DNA of 64,000 nt from Halioglobus maricola (lineage in GTDB: Bacteria; Pseudomonadota; Gammaproteobacteria; Pseudomonadales; Halieaceae), in NCBI RefSeq assembly GCF_009388985.1, contig NZ_CP036422.1, forward strand, positions 2,060,501-2,124,500. Direction: 5' to 3'. The notes beneath the pieces were generated by a model. That model was not told the DNA's origin. It did not search any database and saw only the letters and a program-made list of their open reading frames with translations. The position numbers were made by a program, and so were the translations under genes. Positions 48,936 through 56,879 of the stretch are shown here, one piece after another (the stretch's first letter is position 1; each line of letters starts with the position of its first letter).

Positions 48936-50120
48936 ATGGCCAAGCAAATTCTCACACTCAACCAGATTTCCGTGAAAGGCCTAGAGCGTCTCTCGCGGGA
49001 GGATTACGAAGTCGCTAGTGAGTTCGCTCATCCCGATGCCATTCTGTTGCGCTCACACAAGCTGAAATCCGATGATATTCCCGATTCTGTCCTGGCTATA
49101 GGCCGCGCTGGGGCTGGTACCAATAATGTGCCAGTAGCCGATTGCAGTAAGCGCGGCATTCCCGTGTTCAATGCGCCAGGTGCGAATGCCAATGCAGTGA
49201 AAGAACTTGTAGCTGTTGGCCTGCTGCTGGGGTCCAGGGGCATCGTCGAGGGCATCGACTATGTAGCCACGCTCGCGGAGATGTCCGACAAGGCTGAAAT
49301 GAACAAGGTTCTGGAAGCCCAGAAGAAGCAGTTCAAGGGCAGCGAGCTGGTGGGTAAGACCCTGGGCGTTGTGGGGCTGGGAGCCATCGGCTCGATGGTC
49401 GCAGAGATGGCGCTCACGCTCGGTATGGATGTGGTGGGTTATGACCCTGCGCTGTCAGTGGAAGCCGCCTGGCGCCTGTCCAGCCAGGTCCAGCGTGCTG
49501 ACACGCTGTCTGCACTGTTCGCCAAGAGTGACTACATCACCCTGCATCTCCCCGTGTTCGATTCGACACGCGGCCTGGTCAATGCCGAGTTGCTCGCCGC
49601 GGTGCGTGATGGTGCCTGCCTGTTGAATTTCGCTCGCCAGGAAATTGTCGACGAAGAAGCTCTGCTCGACGCGCTGGAAAACGGCAAATTGCGCAAGTAC
49701 ATCGCAGATTTTCCATCCCCGGGTTTTATCGGGCGAGACGACGTTATCCTTATGCCGCACATCGGTGCGAGCACTGAAGAGGCAGAGGACAATTGCGCGA
49801 TTATGGCTGCCGATCAGCTACGGGACTTCCTCGAGAATGGCAATATTCGCAACTCTGTGAATTTCCCCAACCTGACCCTGGAACGGGTGTCTGGATGTCG
49901 CTTGTCTGTCACCAATGAGAACGTTCCCAAGATTCTTGGCAGTGTACTTTCCATCCTGGCTGACGAAAATATCAACGTAATAGATATGCTCAACAAGAGC
50001 CGAGACGATATCGCCTACAATTTGATTGATATCGCGTGTCATGCATCCGACGAAGTACTCGATAAGATGCGCGAGCTCGAAGGCGTGATCAACGTTCGCC
50101 TGATCGGCGACTGCGACTAG
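48936..50120 (+). CDS. serA: D-3-phosphoglycerate dehydrogenase family protein with ACT domain
   Basis: The 394-residue protein has the NAD motif GLGAIGSMVAEMALTLGMDVVGYDP (about residues 146-170). The substrate arginine is in NFARQEIVDEEALL, the catalytic His in MPHIGAST, and a C-terminal ACT domain (about 325-394) presumably senses serine. The catalytic Glu that E. coli SerA has in FPTEP is replaced here: the stretch reads DFPSPGFIG. This looks like the shorter SerA subgroup, and the loss may be a subgroup trait. It would start serine synthesis from 3-phosphoglycerate. It follows ppiD by 8 bases and is probably co-transcribed with the DUF1285 gene. Confidence 0.85.
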   Translation: MAKQILTLNQISVKGLERLSREDYEVASEFAHPDAILLRSHKLKSDDIPDSVLAIGRAGAGTNNVPVADCSKRGIPVFNAPGANANAVKELVAVGLLLGSRGIVEGIDYVATLAEMSDKAEMNKVLEAQKKQFKGSELVGKTLGVVGLGAIGSMVAEMALTLGMDVVGYDPALSVEAAWRLSSQVQRADTLSALFAKSDYITLHLPVFDSTRGLVNAELLAAVRDGACLLNFARQEIVDEEALLDALENGKLRKYIADFPSPGFIGRDDVILMPHIGASTEEAEDNCAIMAADQLRDFLENGNIRNSVNFPNLTLERVSGCRLSVTNENVPKILGSVLSILADENINVIDMLNKSRDDIAYNLIDIACHASDEVLDKMRELEGVINVRLIGDCD

Positions 50121-50140
50121 GCCTGCGCCGGGCTGCTGCC

Positions 50141-50653
50141 GTGTCCAAGCCCCTGGACCATCTGGAACAGCAGCTCGGTTCCAAGAGAGATTTCACTTCA
50201 CCACCGCTTGAGCGGTGGCATCCTCCGCTTTCCGGAGACATAGATATCTACATTCGCGCCGACGGCAGCTGGATTCATGAAGGAGACCCGATAACCCGTG
50301 ACTCCCTTGTGCGTATGTTCGCCAGTATTCTGCGGCGGGAGGACGACGGTGATTACTACCTGGTGACACCCGTCGAGAAATGGCGCTTGCGTGTTGAGCT
50401 ACACCCCTTGATCGTTACTGACGTGGCGCTGCGAGGTGGGGAATTGAGTTTGACCCTGAATACGGGGCGGGAGCTTAGCGCCGGGAAGGCGCATCCACTG
50501 TTTCTGGAGGCCCGCAAAGACAATGTCGCAGCGGTTGAGTTGTGGCACGGCCTGTCAGCACTGTTTTCTCGAAATGCGTGGTATCGGCTCGTGGAGCTCG
50601 CTGACGAGGATGGAGTGATACACACCGATGAGTACCACTTCAGCCTTGTCTAA
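50141..50653 (+). CDS. DUF1285 domain protein
   Basis: A 170-residue DUF1285 protein: PPLERWHPPLSGDIDIYIRADGSWIHEGDPITR, then a central VTPVEKWRLRVE and the C-terminal NAWYRLVELA. The fold is beta-rich and the function is not established. It starts at a GTG 20 bases after serA with a weak ribosome site, so translation may depend on serA. It converges on prc with 15 bases between stop codons. Confidence 0.88.
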   Translation: MSKPLDHLEQQLGSKRDFTSPPLERWHPPLSGDIDIYIRADGSWIHEGDPITRDSLVRMFASILRREDDGDYYLVTPVEKWRLRVELHPLIVTDVALRGGELSLTLNTGRELSAGKAHPLFLEARKDNVAAVELWHGLSALFSRNAWYRLVELADEDGVIHTDEYHFSLV

Positions 50654-50668
50654 GGTTAACCGGTAGGT

Positions 50669-52807
50669 TTATTCCTCCGGCGCGGGCGAGTGCGCGGCGT
50701 AGCGCTGTTGTTTCAAGACAAGCGCGTCAACGAGGACATTGCCGGCCTCGGTGAGCAGAACGTCGCTGTCATCTTCGTCTTCTTCCTCAGTAGCCGCCTC
50801 ACTATCAGCATCGGCGACTTCGTCAGTCGAAGCTTCTTCTCCGTCTGAGGCTTCCTCGTCAGTTTCCTCGTCATCCAGAGAGGTCAAAGGCTCTTCACCC
50901 AGGGCCACTCGGCGCCTGTTCTCAATTGCCAGAGCCTTCTTTTCCTGTGATTCACGCAGGGCGATGCGAGCTTCCTCGTTGAGAGGAATCTCCTTCAAGT
51001 CGCGGGTGCCGGCGGCGAGGGCGATCTGGTCTTCGAGGTAAACGAAATCCGGATTAGTGACAGAGCGCTCCTCGAACAGTTCAGTAATGCGTGGCAGTAC
51101 AGAATTGAGATCATCGTAGCGGCGATGGCGCACGCCATTGATCTGGTCCCAGTTGAGGGCGTGGTCCAGCGAGCTCTCGCCGATCTGCTCTGGATCGTAT
51201 ACCGAGGGGAAAGTGACATCAGGTACTACGCCGCGGTGTTGGGTAGAATCGCCCGAGATACGGTAGAACTTGCTCTCTGTGATCTTCAGCTGCCCTTCGG
51301 TGAGTGGCGTGAGGGTCTGCACGGTACCCTTACCAAAGGAGCGATCGCCGACAATGATGCCTCGCTCATAATCCTGGATCGCACCGGCAAAAATCTCCGA
51401 TGCCGACGCACTCAAGCGGTTGATGAGGACCACGAGAGGGCCCTCGTAAAAGTCACTGCGTAAACGTTTGCCATCGCGCCACACCCTGCGTGAGGAGTGA
51501 CGAATTTGTACGGTAGGGCCATACTCGATGAACAGTCCGGTGAGTTCATTGGCTTCCTGAAGTGAACCCCCGCCATTGTTGCGCAGGTCTACCACCAGGC
51601 CATCGATACCTTCTTCCTGGAGTTCCTCAAGCAATTTCTTAACGTCACGAGTGGTGCTCTTGTAGTCCTTGTCGCCGCGGCGCATCGCTTCAAAATCTAT
51701 ATAGAAGGCCGGAATGTCGATGACACCAACTCTAAGCGTCTGCTCACCATTGGGGATTTCCAGTATTTCCTTTTGCGCGGACTGCTCCTCCAGCTTCACC
51801 TTGTTGCGCACGATAGTGATCAGTTTGCGCTCGTCAGTGGATTTGGACTTGGCGGGTATGACTTCAAGGCGCACGGTGCTGTCTTTCGGGCCACGGATCA
51901 GCTCGACGACTTCGTCCAGGCGCCAGCCGATAACATCTTCAACCTCACCTTCTTCGCCCTGGCCAACCCCTACAATGCGATCGGAGGCCTGCAAGTCGCC
52001 CTGCTTGTCGGCGGGGCCTTTGGGCACCAGGCGAGAGACTTTGGTGTACTCGTCTTCCAGTTGCAGAACCGCGCCAATACCTTCAAGCGAGAGGCTCATA
52101 TTGATATTGAAGTTCTCGGAGCGGCGCGGCGAGAAATAGTTTGTGTGAGGATCGTACAGCTCGGTAAGCGCGTTAGCGTAGATCTGGAACACGTCCTGGC
52201 TGTTGTACTGTTGCACGCGTTTGAGCTGGTTGCGGTAGCGACGAGACAGGGTCTCGGGAATTTCTTCTGCAGGCTTATCTGCCAGCTTGAGACCCAGCAC
52301 CTGATTCTTCAGGTGTTTGCGCCAGCGATCATCCAGTTCTTCCTGGGTGTCGGCCCAGGGGCGATCGTCGGTGTTCAGCAGGTAGGTTTCATCGACGGTG
52401 AAGTCCATGGCCTCTGTCGTCGCAGGCAGCGTCTCGAGCACACTTTCCAGGCGTGTCTCAAGGCGCTCGTGGAAGCGGTTGAAAATCGCGTAGCCGGCAC
52501 TGAGGTTGCCCTCGGGTAGTTGGTCGTCCATGACATCGCGGTACTGCTCGAATTCAGCAATGTCAGCAGCAGTGAAGAACATCTTGCTGCCGTCGAGGCT
52601 GTTGACGTAAGCGTCGAGGTGCTGAGACGAGAGTTCATCGTTGTACACCAACTTGGCGTAGTGGCGATCCTCTAACTGTTCTACCAGCTCGACGATGGTT
52701 TCACGTTGGGCGTCGCTGTATTCGATCAGGGCATGTGAGGGTAATGCCAGGGTTCCGAATGCCAGGGCAAAAAGGGATTTGCGACTCAGGGCCGCGATTG
52801 TGCGCAT
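50669..52807 (-). CDS. prc: Tail-specific (C-terminal processing) protease Prc
   Basis: The 712-residue periplasmic protease has a signal peptide (MRTIAALSRKSLFALAFG, ending in SHA). A PDZ domain carries SLEGIGAVLQLEDEYTKV. The Ser/Lys protease core has Ser468 within LSASASEIF and Lys493 in FGKGT, and a C-terminal DUF3340-like region ends it. The tail after about residue 630 is extremely acidic (runs of Glu, Asp and Ser), an addition to the E. coli layout. The ATG at 52807 is preferred over an upstream ATG 22 codons earlier because it begins the signal peptide. It trims FtsI and lipoproteins and destroys ssrA-tagged periplasmic proteins. Confidence 0.95.
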   Translation of the reverse strand: MRTIAALSRKSLFALAFGTLALPSHALIEYSDAQRETIVELVEQLEDRHYAKLVYNDELSSQHLDAYVNSLDGSKMFFTAADIAEFEQYRDVMDDQLPEGNLSAGYAIFNRFHERLETRLESVLETLPATTEAMDFTVDETYLLNTDDRPWADTQEELDDRWRKHLKNQVLGLKLADKPAEEIPETLSRRYRNQLKRVQQYNSQDVFQIYANALTELYDPHTNYFSPRRSENFNINMSLSLEGIGAVLQLEDEYTKVSRLVPKGPADKQGDLQASDRIVGVGQGEEGEVEDVIGWRLDEVVELIRGPKDSTVRLEVIPAKSKSTDERKLITIVRNKVKLEEQSAQKEILEIPNGEQTLRVGVIDIPAFYIDFEAMRRGDKDYKSTTRDVKKLLEELQEEGIDGLVVDLRNNGGGSLQEANELTGLFIEYGPTVQIRHSSRRVWRDGKRLRSDFYEGPLVVLINRLSASASEIFAGAIQDYERGIIVGDRSFGKGTVQTLTPLTEGQLKITESKFYRISGDSTQHRGVVPDVTFPSVYDPEQIGESSLDHALNWDQINGVRHRRYDDLNSVLPRITELFEERSVTNPDFVYLEDQIALAAGTRDLKEIPLNEEARIALRESQEKKALAIENRRRVALGEEPLTSLDDEETDEEASDGEEASTDEVADADSEAATEEEDEDDSDVLLTEAGNVLVDALVLKQQRYAAHSPAPEE

Positions 52808-52933
52808 AGTGCTCAAAATGTAGGTACCAACTTGTGTACTGACTAGAGTTATTGAGGCCAAGTGTACCCGCACTACGGGCGGGTGCCTACCTCGACAAAA
52901 GCATTAACTATGATAGACCCGGGGTGGAAAAGT

Positions 52934-54379
52934 TCAGCGCCTTTGCTGGTCTTTTATCAGGCTTCTTAGGCATTCAATCCCCGCTGCACGCTGGGCCGCG
53001 TCTGAGTTGGCGAAACCGAGGGCAATGCCGCGGGGCTTTTCGCCCCCGATATAGTACGAACTGAGGGGCGTACCCCCGAAGCCTGCCGCGACGAACTCGC
53101 GGGTCAGTTCCACATCGTCGACCCCGGGGATGCGAAGTACAAGGTGCATTCCGGCACTCTCGGCCACCGGCTGTGCAAGGCCTGCGAGTCGCGACTCGAT
53201 CAGGGCCGATAAATGTAACCATTTTTCCCGGTAGAGCACCCGCATCTGGCGTAAATGGCGCTGGAAATGCCCCTCTTCGATGAATTGAGCGACGGTGGCC
53301 TGCTGCAGAAGCGGCGATTCTCCATCCATATGCTGTTTGGCGTTCAGGAAGGGTGCGACCAGTGGCGTAGGCAATACGAGATAGCCTATGCGCAGCGCAG
53401 GAAACAGCGTTTTACTGAAACTGCCCATATAGAGTACCGGCGATTGGCTCGACATACCCTGAAGGGCCGCGATCGGATGGCCGTGAAAATGGAACTCGGA
53501 ATCGTAGTCATCCTCGATCAGCCAGGTGCCGGTGCGTGCGGCCCAGTCCAGTAAGCGCAGCCGTTCAGGCGCACTCATTATGCCTCCCAGAGGATAGTGG
53601 TGACTGGGCGTGACGTACATCAGCTTCGCGTTGGTCTGTGCTGGAAGCGCACTGGAGGTCAGCCCCCCGGCGTCCACGTTTACCGCAGTCAGTTTTGCAT
53701 CCAGTGCCTGCAGGGCGCGCCGCGCACCGCTGTAGCCCGGGTTTTCTACCAGCACTTCTTCGCCCCGATCCAGCAGAACCTGGGCGCAGAGAGAGATCGC
53801 CTGCTGGGCTCCCTGGGTAATGATGATCTGGCTCGCGCTGCAACGTACCTGCCGGGATACACGCAAATACCCCGCCAGTGCTTCCCGCAGCGGCTCAAAC
53901 CCCTGGTAGCCGTCATAGCCGAGTAGTCGTCGCCGGTTTTGTTGCTGCCGTTGAAGACGGTTCCACGCCCGCAGCGGAAATGCCTTCAGGTCTGGAACAC
54001 CGAGAGTGAAAGGTAGCTGCTTATCGCCTCCGGCCTGTGCCTCTCTGGCGAGGCTCAAGCCATAAGCAGACAGCTCGGGCAGTTCACAGGATTTGTCCCA
54101 GTGCACAGCGTCGGGATGTGCGCGATCGAAACCTGCACCCACGTAAATTCCACTGCCAGGCCTGCTGCTCAAGTAGCCCTCGGCGCACAATTGGCCCAGG
54201 GCGGCGGTAACGGTGTTGCGGCTGATACCCAACTCGCTGGCGATCTTACGTGATGCCGGCAGGCGCAGGCCTTCGCGCCAGATTCCCTCGCTGACGCGAC
54301 CGCTGATATAGCGATACAACTGCCTCTGCAGGGCTTCTTCGCTGTTGAGTGCGATACCCTTGAGTTCCGCTATCTGCAT
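52934..54379 (-). CDS. MocR/PdxR-type GntR regulator with aminotransferase-like domain
   Basis: A 481-residue regulator. The N-terminal winged helix (about residues 15-80) contains LPASRKIASELGISRNTVTAALGQL and GYLSSRPGSGIYV. The rest is a class I aminotransferase-like domain whose PLP lysine is Lys323 in GSFSKTLFPALRIGY. Such proteins sense PLP or amino-acid derivatives through the aminotransferase-like domain. The ATG at 54379 is set by TGGAG six bases upstream; longer frames run across the divergent promoter. It is divergent from a PNPOx-like gene, so it probably controls that gene and itself. A role in vitamin B6 control is inference. Confidence 0.9.
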   Translation of the reverse strand: MQIAELKGIALNSEEALQRQLYRYISGRVSEGIWREGLRLPASRKIASELGISRNTVTAALGQLCAEGYLSSRPGSGIYVGAGFDRAHPDAVHWDKSCELPELSAYGLSLAREAQAGGDKQLPFTLGVPDLKAFPLRAWNRLQRQQQNRRRLLGYDGYQGFEPLREALAGYLRVSRQVRCSASQIIITQGAQQAISLCAQVLLDRGEEVLVENPGYSGARRALQALDAKLTAVNVDAGGLTSSALPAQTNAKLMYVTPSHHYPLGGIMSAPERLRLLDWAARTGTWLIEDDYDSEFHFHGHPIAALQGMSSQSPVLYMGSFSKTLFPALRIGYLVLPTPLVAPFLNAKQHMDGESPLLQQATVAQFIEEGHFQRHLRQMRVLYREKWLHLSALIESRLAGLAQPVAESAGMHLVLRIPGVDDVELTREFVAAGFGGTPLSSYYIGGEKPRGIALGFANSDAAQRAAGIECLRSLIKDQQRR

Positions 54380-54474
54380 ATTGGCTCCATAAAAATATAA
54401 TAATTGGCGCTTATCGTAGGTCCAATATTCTATAGCATAGCCATGTATTCCAAAAAAACTATGGGGGCAGGTTA
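54380..54474. promoter_or_regulatory. Divergent control region of the MocR and PNPOx-like genes
   Basis: Ninety-five AT-rich bases hold both promoters. Repeated TTGGC (in ATTGGCTCC and AATTGGCGC) and a facing TCCAAT lie on the left half. CATAG (54436-54440) and CTATG (54459-54463) form a widely spaced inverted pair on the right half. These are candidate MocR boxes; none is a proven site. Confidence 0.35.
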
Positions 54475-55068
54475 GTGCAGTCAGAACTCGCACATCACGA
54501 CAGGGCGCAGGTAAAGCGCTCCAGGGAGCGCGCAACGTACCATCGCGAAGCTGTCTACAGGCTGGTTGATGACCTCAAATTGGGGCATATCGGCTTTAGC
54601 TGGAAGGGGCAGTTACACGTCATTCCCATGACAGTGTGGCGCGTCGACGATCATCTCTACTTCCACACGATGAACAAGAGCCGTATGCAGAAGCTGCTGG
54701 AAGCTGGTGCAGAGGTCTGTATTTCGTTCGCAGAGTGCACTGAATGGGTGTTGGCCAAGTCGGCCTACCACCACAGCGCTAACTACCGCTCAGCGGTCGT
54801 CTACTGTACCGGCGAGCGAGTGACTGAGCCGGATGAATTTGACCGGGCCTTTGAGGTCTGTATCGAGCAGTTGGAGGCTGGCCGCTGGCAGCAGGTGCGG
54901 CCGCCGAATGCGCAGGAGCGCAAAGCCACCGCACTGATGAAACTAACGATCGTCGAAGGGGCAGGGAAGTCCCGTTCTGGTGGTCCCAATGAAGAGCCAG
55001 AGGATCTCGATCTACCGGTTTGGCATGGGACAGTGCCGGTCTGTCCGTTTCATTCACAGGAGGAATAA
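54475..55068 (+). CDS. PNPOx-like flavin-binding protein (NimA/Pyridox_ox_2 type)
   Basis: A 197-residue split-barrel flavoprotein. TYHREAVYRLVDDLKLGHIGFSWKGQLHVIPMTVW, the central LYFHTMNKSRMQKLLEAG and the C-terminal cysteine-containing VPVCPFHSQEE fit the pyridoxamine 5'-phosphate-oxidase-related group, which binds FMN or F420-like cofactors. It starts at GTG 54475 with GGCAGG upstream. True PdxH motifs (substrate arginines at the C-terminus) are not obvious, so it need not oxidise pyridoxamine phosphate. The divergent MocR regulator suggests control by PLP or an amine. Function unassigned. Confidence 0.8.
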   Translation: MQSELAHHDRAQVKRSRERATYHREAVYRLVDDLKLGHIGFSWKGQLHVIPMTVWRVDDHLYFHTMNKSRMQKLLEAGAEVCISFAECTEWVLAKSAYHHSANYRSAVVYCTGERVTEPDEFDRAFEVCIEQLEAGRWQQVRPPNAQERKATALMKLTIVEGAGKSRSGGPNEEPEDLDLPVWHGTVPVCPFHSQEE

Positions 55069-55147
55069 CGCGACAACAGCGGCTAAATTGGCGCGAGATG
55101 TATCGACGCCGTAATCGGCACTCCCCGGATAATGCGGTTGTTATGAG

Positions 55148-55852
55148 CTACTGCCTGAGTTCAATCCACACCGAGCGCGAGTGGGCAACCACAGTGCCGT
55201 CTCCGCGAGCTACCGCGGTGCCGGCAAAATATTTTCTGCCTTCCTGCCCCAGAGGCCAGGCGTAGACCACAAGTTCCTCGCTTCCGGAGACTGGCTCGAT
55301 AATCTCACCATCGAGCTGCCCGAGAACTGCATGGCGCAACTCGCCGCCCATAGCGGCAAAGTAGCCCGGGCAATCCAGAGCGCTCCAGAGTATTTCCTCG
55401 CGAACATTGCCGTCGCTATCCAGAAGATCGCTGCGCAGCCGCCAGGGGCAGGCTATAAGATGCCAGTCATCGACTGGCCCAGGAAACAGGTCCAGCCCAT
55501 CATGTGCCGGGCGATGCGGGCCACAAACAAAGCAGGTGCCGAACACATGTTCGTGATAACAGGGGAAACCCTCGCTCGCGGATGTCGCCTGCTCGAGCGT
55601 CGGCGCGGGCGGGAAATCGCGGTCAATCGCGCAGGGCGTGCCGCTGCCTATGGGAGTTTCGCCGTCGAGGAGGACAACCTTGCCTGCTTCCTCCACACCT
55701 ATGTGCAAAGGCTTGTCCAGCGGCGGCGGCTGCATCAGTCGCACCCGCGCAGGGCCGGAGATATGCGCGGCAATCACGCCACAGCTGTATCCGCCATTGC
55801 CTGACGTTGGAGGGCCATTGAAGCGCGAGCTGATCGTGGTTTCTATAGACAT
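55148..55852 (-). CDS. Hotdog-fold acyl-CoA thioesterase-like protein
   Basis: A 234-residue protein starting MSIETTISSRFNGPPTSGNGGY, chosen because GAGGT lies nine bases before this ATG (another ATG two codons upstream is too close). The FNGPPTSGNGGYSCGVIAAHI start is typical of a hotdog group found in actinobacteria and some proteobacteria. It has a second CFVCGPHRPAHDGL segment with two cysteines near residue 117. It could be a thioesterase or a dehydratase-like CoA-binding protein. It begins 10 bases after the sulfotransferase stop, so they form a two-gene operon; a shared substrate is inference. Confidence 0.7.
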   Translation of the reverse strand: MSIETTISSRFNGPPTSGNGGYSCGVIAAHISGPARVRLMQPPPLDKPLHIGVEEAGKVVLLDGETPIGSGTPCAIDRDFPPAPTLEQATSASEGFPCYHEHVFGTCFVCGPHRPAHDGLDLFPGPVDDWHLIACPWRLRSDLLDSDGNVREEILWSALDCPGYFAAMGGELRHAVLGQLDGEIIEPVSGSEELVVYAWPLGQEGRKYFAGTAVARGDGTVVAHSRSVWIELRQ

Positions 55853-55862
55853 TGGCATTACC

Positions 55863-56702
55863 TCAACGATTGGCGGGAGGGATGTAGTCGAACCTGGACA
55901 TAATCTCGCGGTGATCATCGACGAGACGCTGAACTTGCGTGGGCTCGAGGGTCTCAGACCATTGATTCTTGCGCCCAGCGCGAAAGAAACGACTTGAATT
56001 CGGGCTGCGCTCCACGAAGCCAGATTGCTCTTCGAAGTTTTTCAGTTTACTGAAGCTGCTGTGCTCGATGGCTCGATCCAGACGCTTTGGATCGTCAGGG
56101 AGGCCCAGGAATTGGGTCAACTTTGCAAAGTGCGTGTGGGGCTCATCGAGCAGGTCTTCGTAGCGTAGAACACAGGTGGCGCCACTCTGGTCACGGGTCC
56201 AGCTCTCAACATGCGTTGACCAGGACGCAAGTACGCTGGCGACATTGTTGTCGTCGGTAGGCGTCCCCGTGTTATCCGACCCCATAAACTCGATCGCCTG
56301 GTCGGTGTCCAGACCAAAGTGATCGGCTAGCGAAAGGACGACATCCAGTGGGTTGCGCACCACACTGATCGCTCCACTGGTAATGCTCATGTCGTGTAGC
56401 GGGACATCCTCGTAGGCGCCAAGGAAGTTGTGGGTCTTGACCATGATAGTGCCGCGCCGGCTTGCGGCTATATTTTGCTGCACCTTTGCGCGAAGCTGGC
56501 AGATCGTCTTTCGGTCAAGCTGTTGCAGGTCGTTATCTACAAGAGGCTTGTACCAGCTCGCGTTGGACTCGTTGGCGAAAAAATCACCGAGATTGTTGAT
56601 GTCGGAGGGCGTTTCACTGTCGGCTATATAGTTGTGCAAAAAAGCGCGCACCCAGGTGTTCCCCGACTTGGGGTAGGAGGCCATCCACACAATGTTGCCC
56701 AT
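55863..56702 (-). CDS. PAPS-dependent sulfotransferase
   Basis: A 279-residue sulfotransferase. The 5'-phosphosulfate loop is SYPKSGNTW (about residues 9-17), and the 3'-phosphate site is SVVRNPLDVVLSL with the conserved Arg. YEDLL and the C-terminal FRAGRKNQWSETL (about 239-251) match the Sulfotransfer_1-like KGxxGxWK region in weakened form. It transfers sulfate from PAPS to an alcohol or amine of a small molecule. No signal peptide or membrane helix is seen. The downstream hotdog gene is co-transcribed. A second, unrelated sulfotransferase lies at 60.3 kb. Confidence 0.85.
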   Translation of the reverse strand: MGNIVWMASYPKSGNTWVRAFLHNYIADSETPSDINNLGDFFANESNASWYKPLVDNDLQQLDRKTICQLRAKVQQNIAASRRGTIMVKTHNFLGAYEDVPLHDMSITSGAISVVRNPLDVVLSLADHFGLDTDQAIEFMGSDNTGTPTDDNNVASVLASWSTHVESWTRDQSGATCVLRYEDLLDEPHTHFAKLTQFLGLPDDPKRLDRAIEHSSFSKLKNFEEQSGFVERSPNSSRFFRAGRKNQWSETLEPTQVQRLVDDHREIMSRFDYIPPANR

Positions 56703-56879
56703 TTTTGCTCTCGTATTTCTGCGCGTTCACAATGAAGATTGAGTATAACACCGTGTGAGCGGCAGCAAGTCCTGGAGTCCAAATTGCCAACGGTCTTGTA
56801 AGTAGCGATAAATGATATACCCATTGGGTTTGCGGGCGTGTATAAATACTCCCGGATTGCCCACCGCAAAAGGAACAGC

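Noticed and set aside
51773..52519. 248-codon open frame antisense to prc
   Set aside because: Shadow frame of the prc coding sequence; no domain is recognisable.
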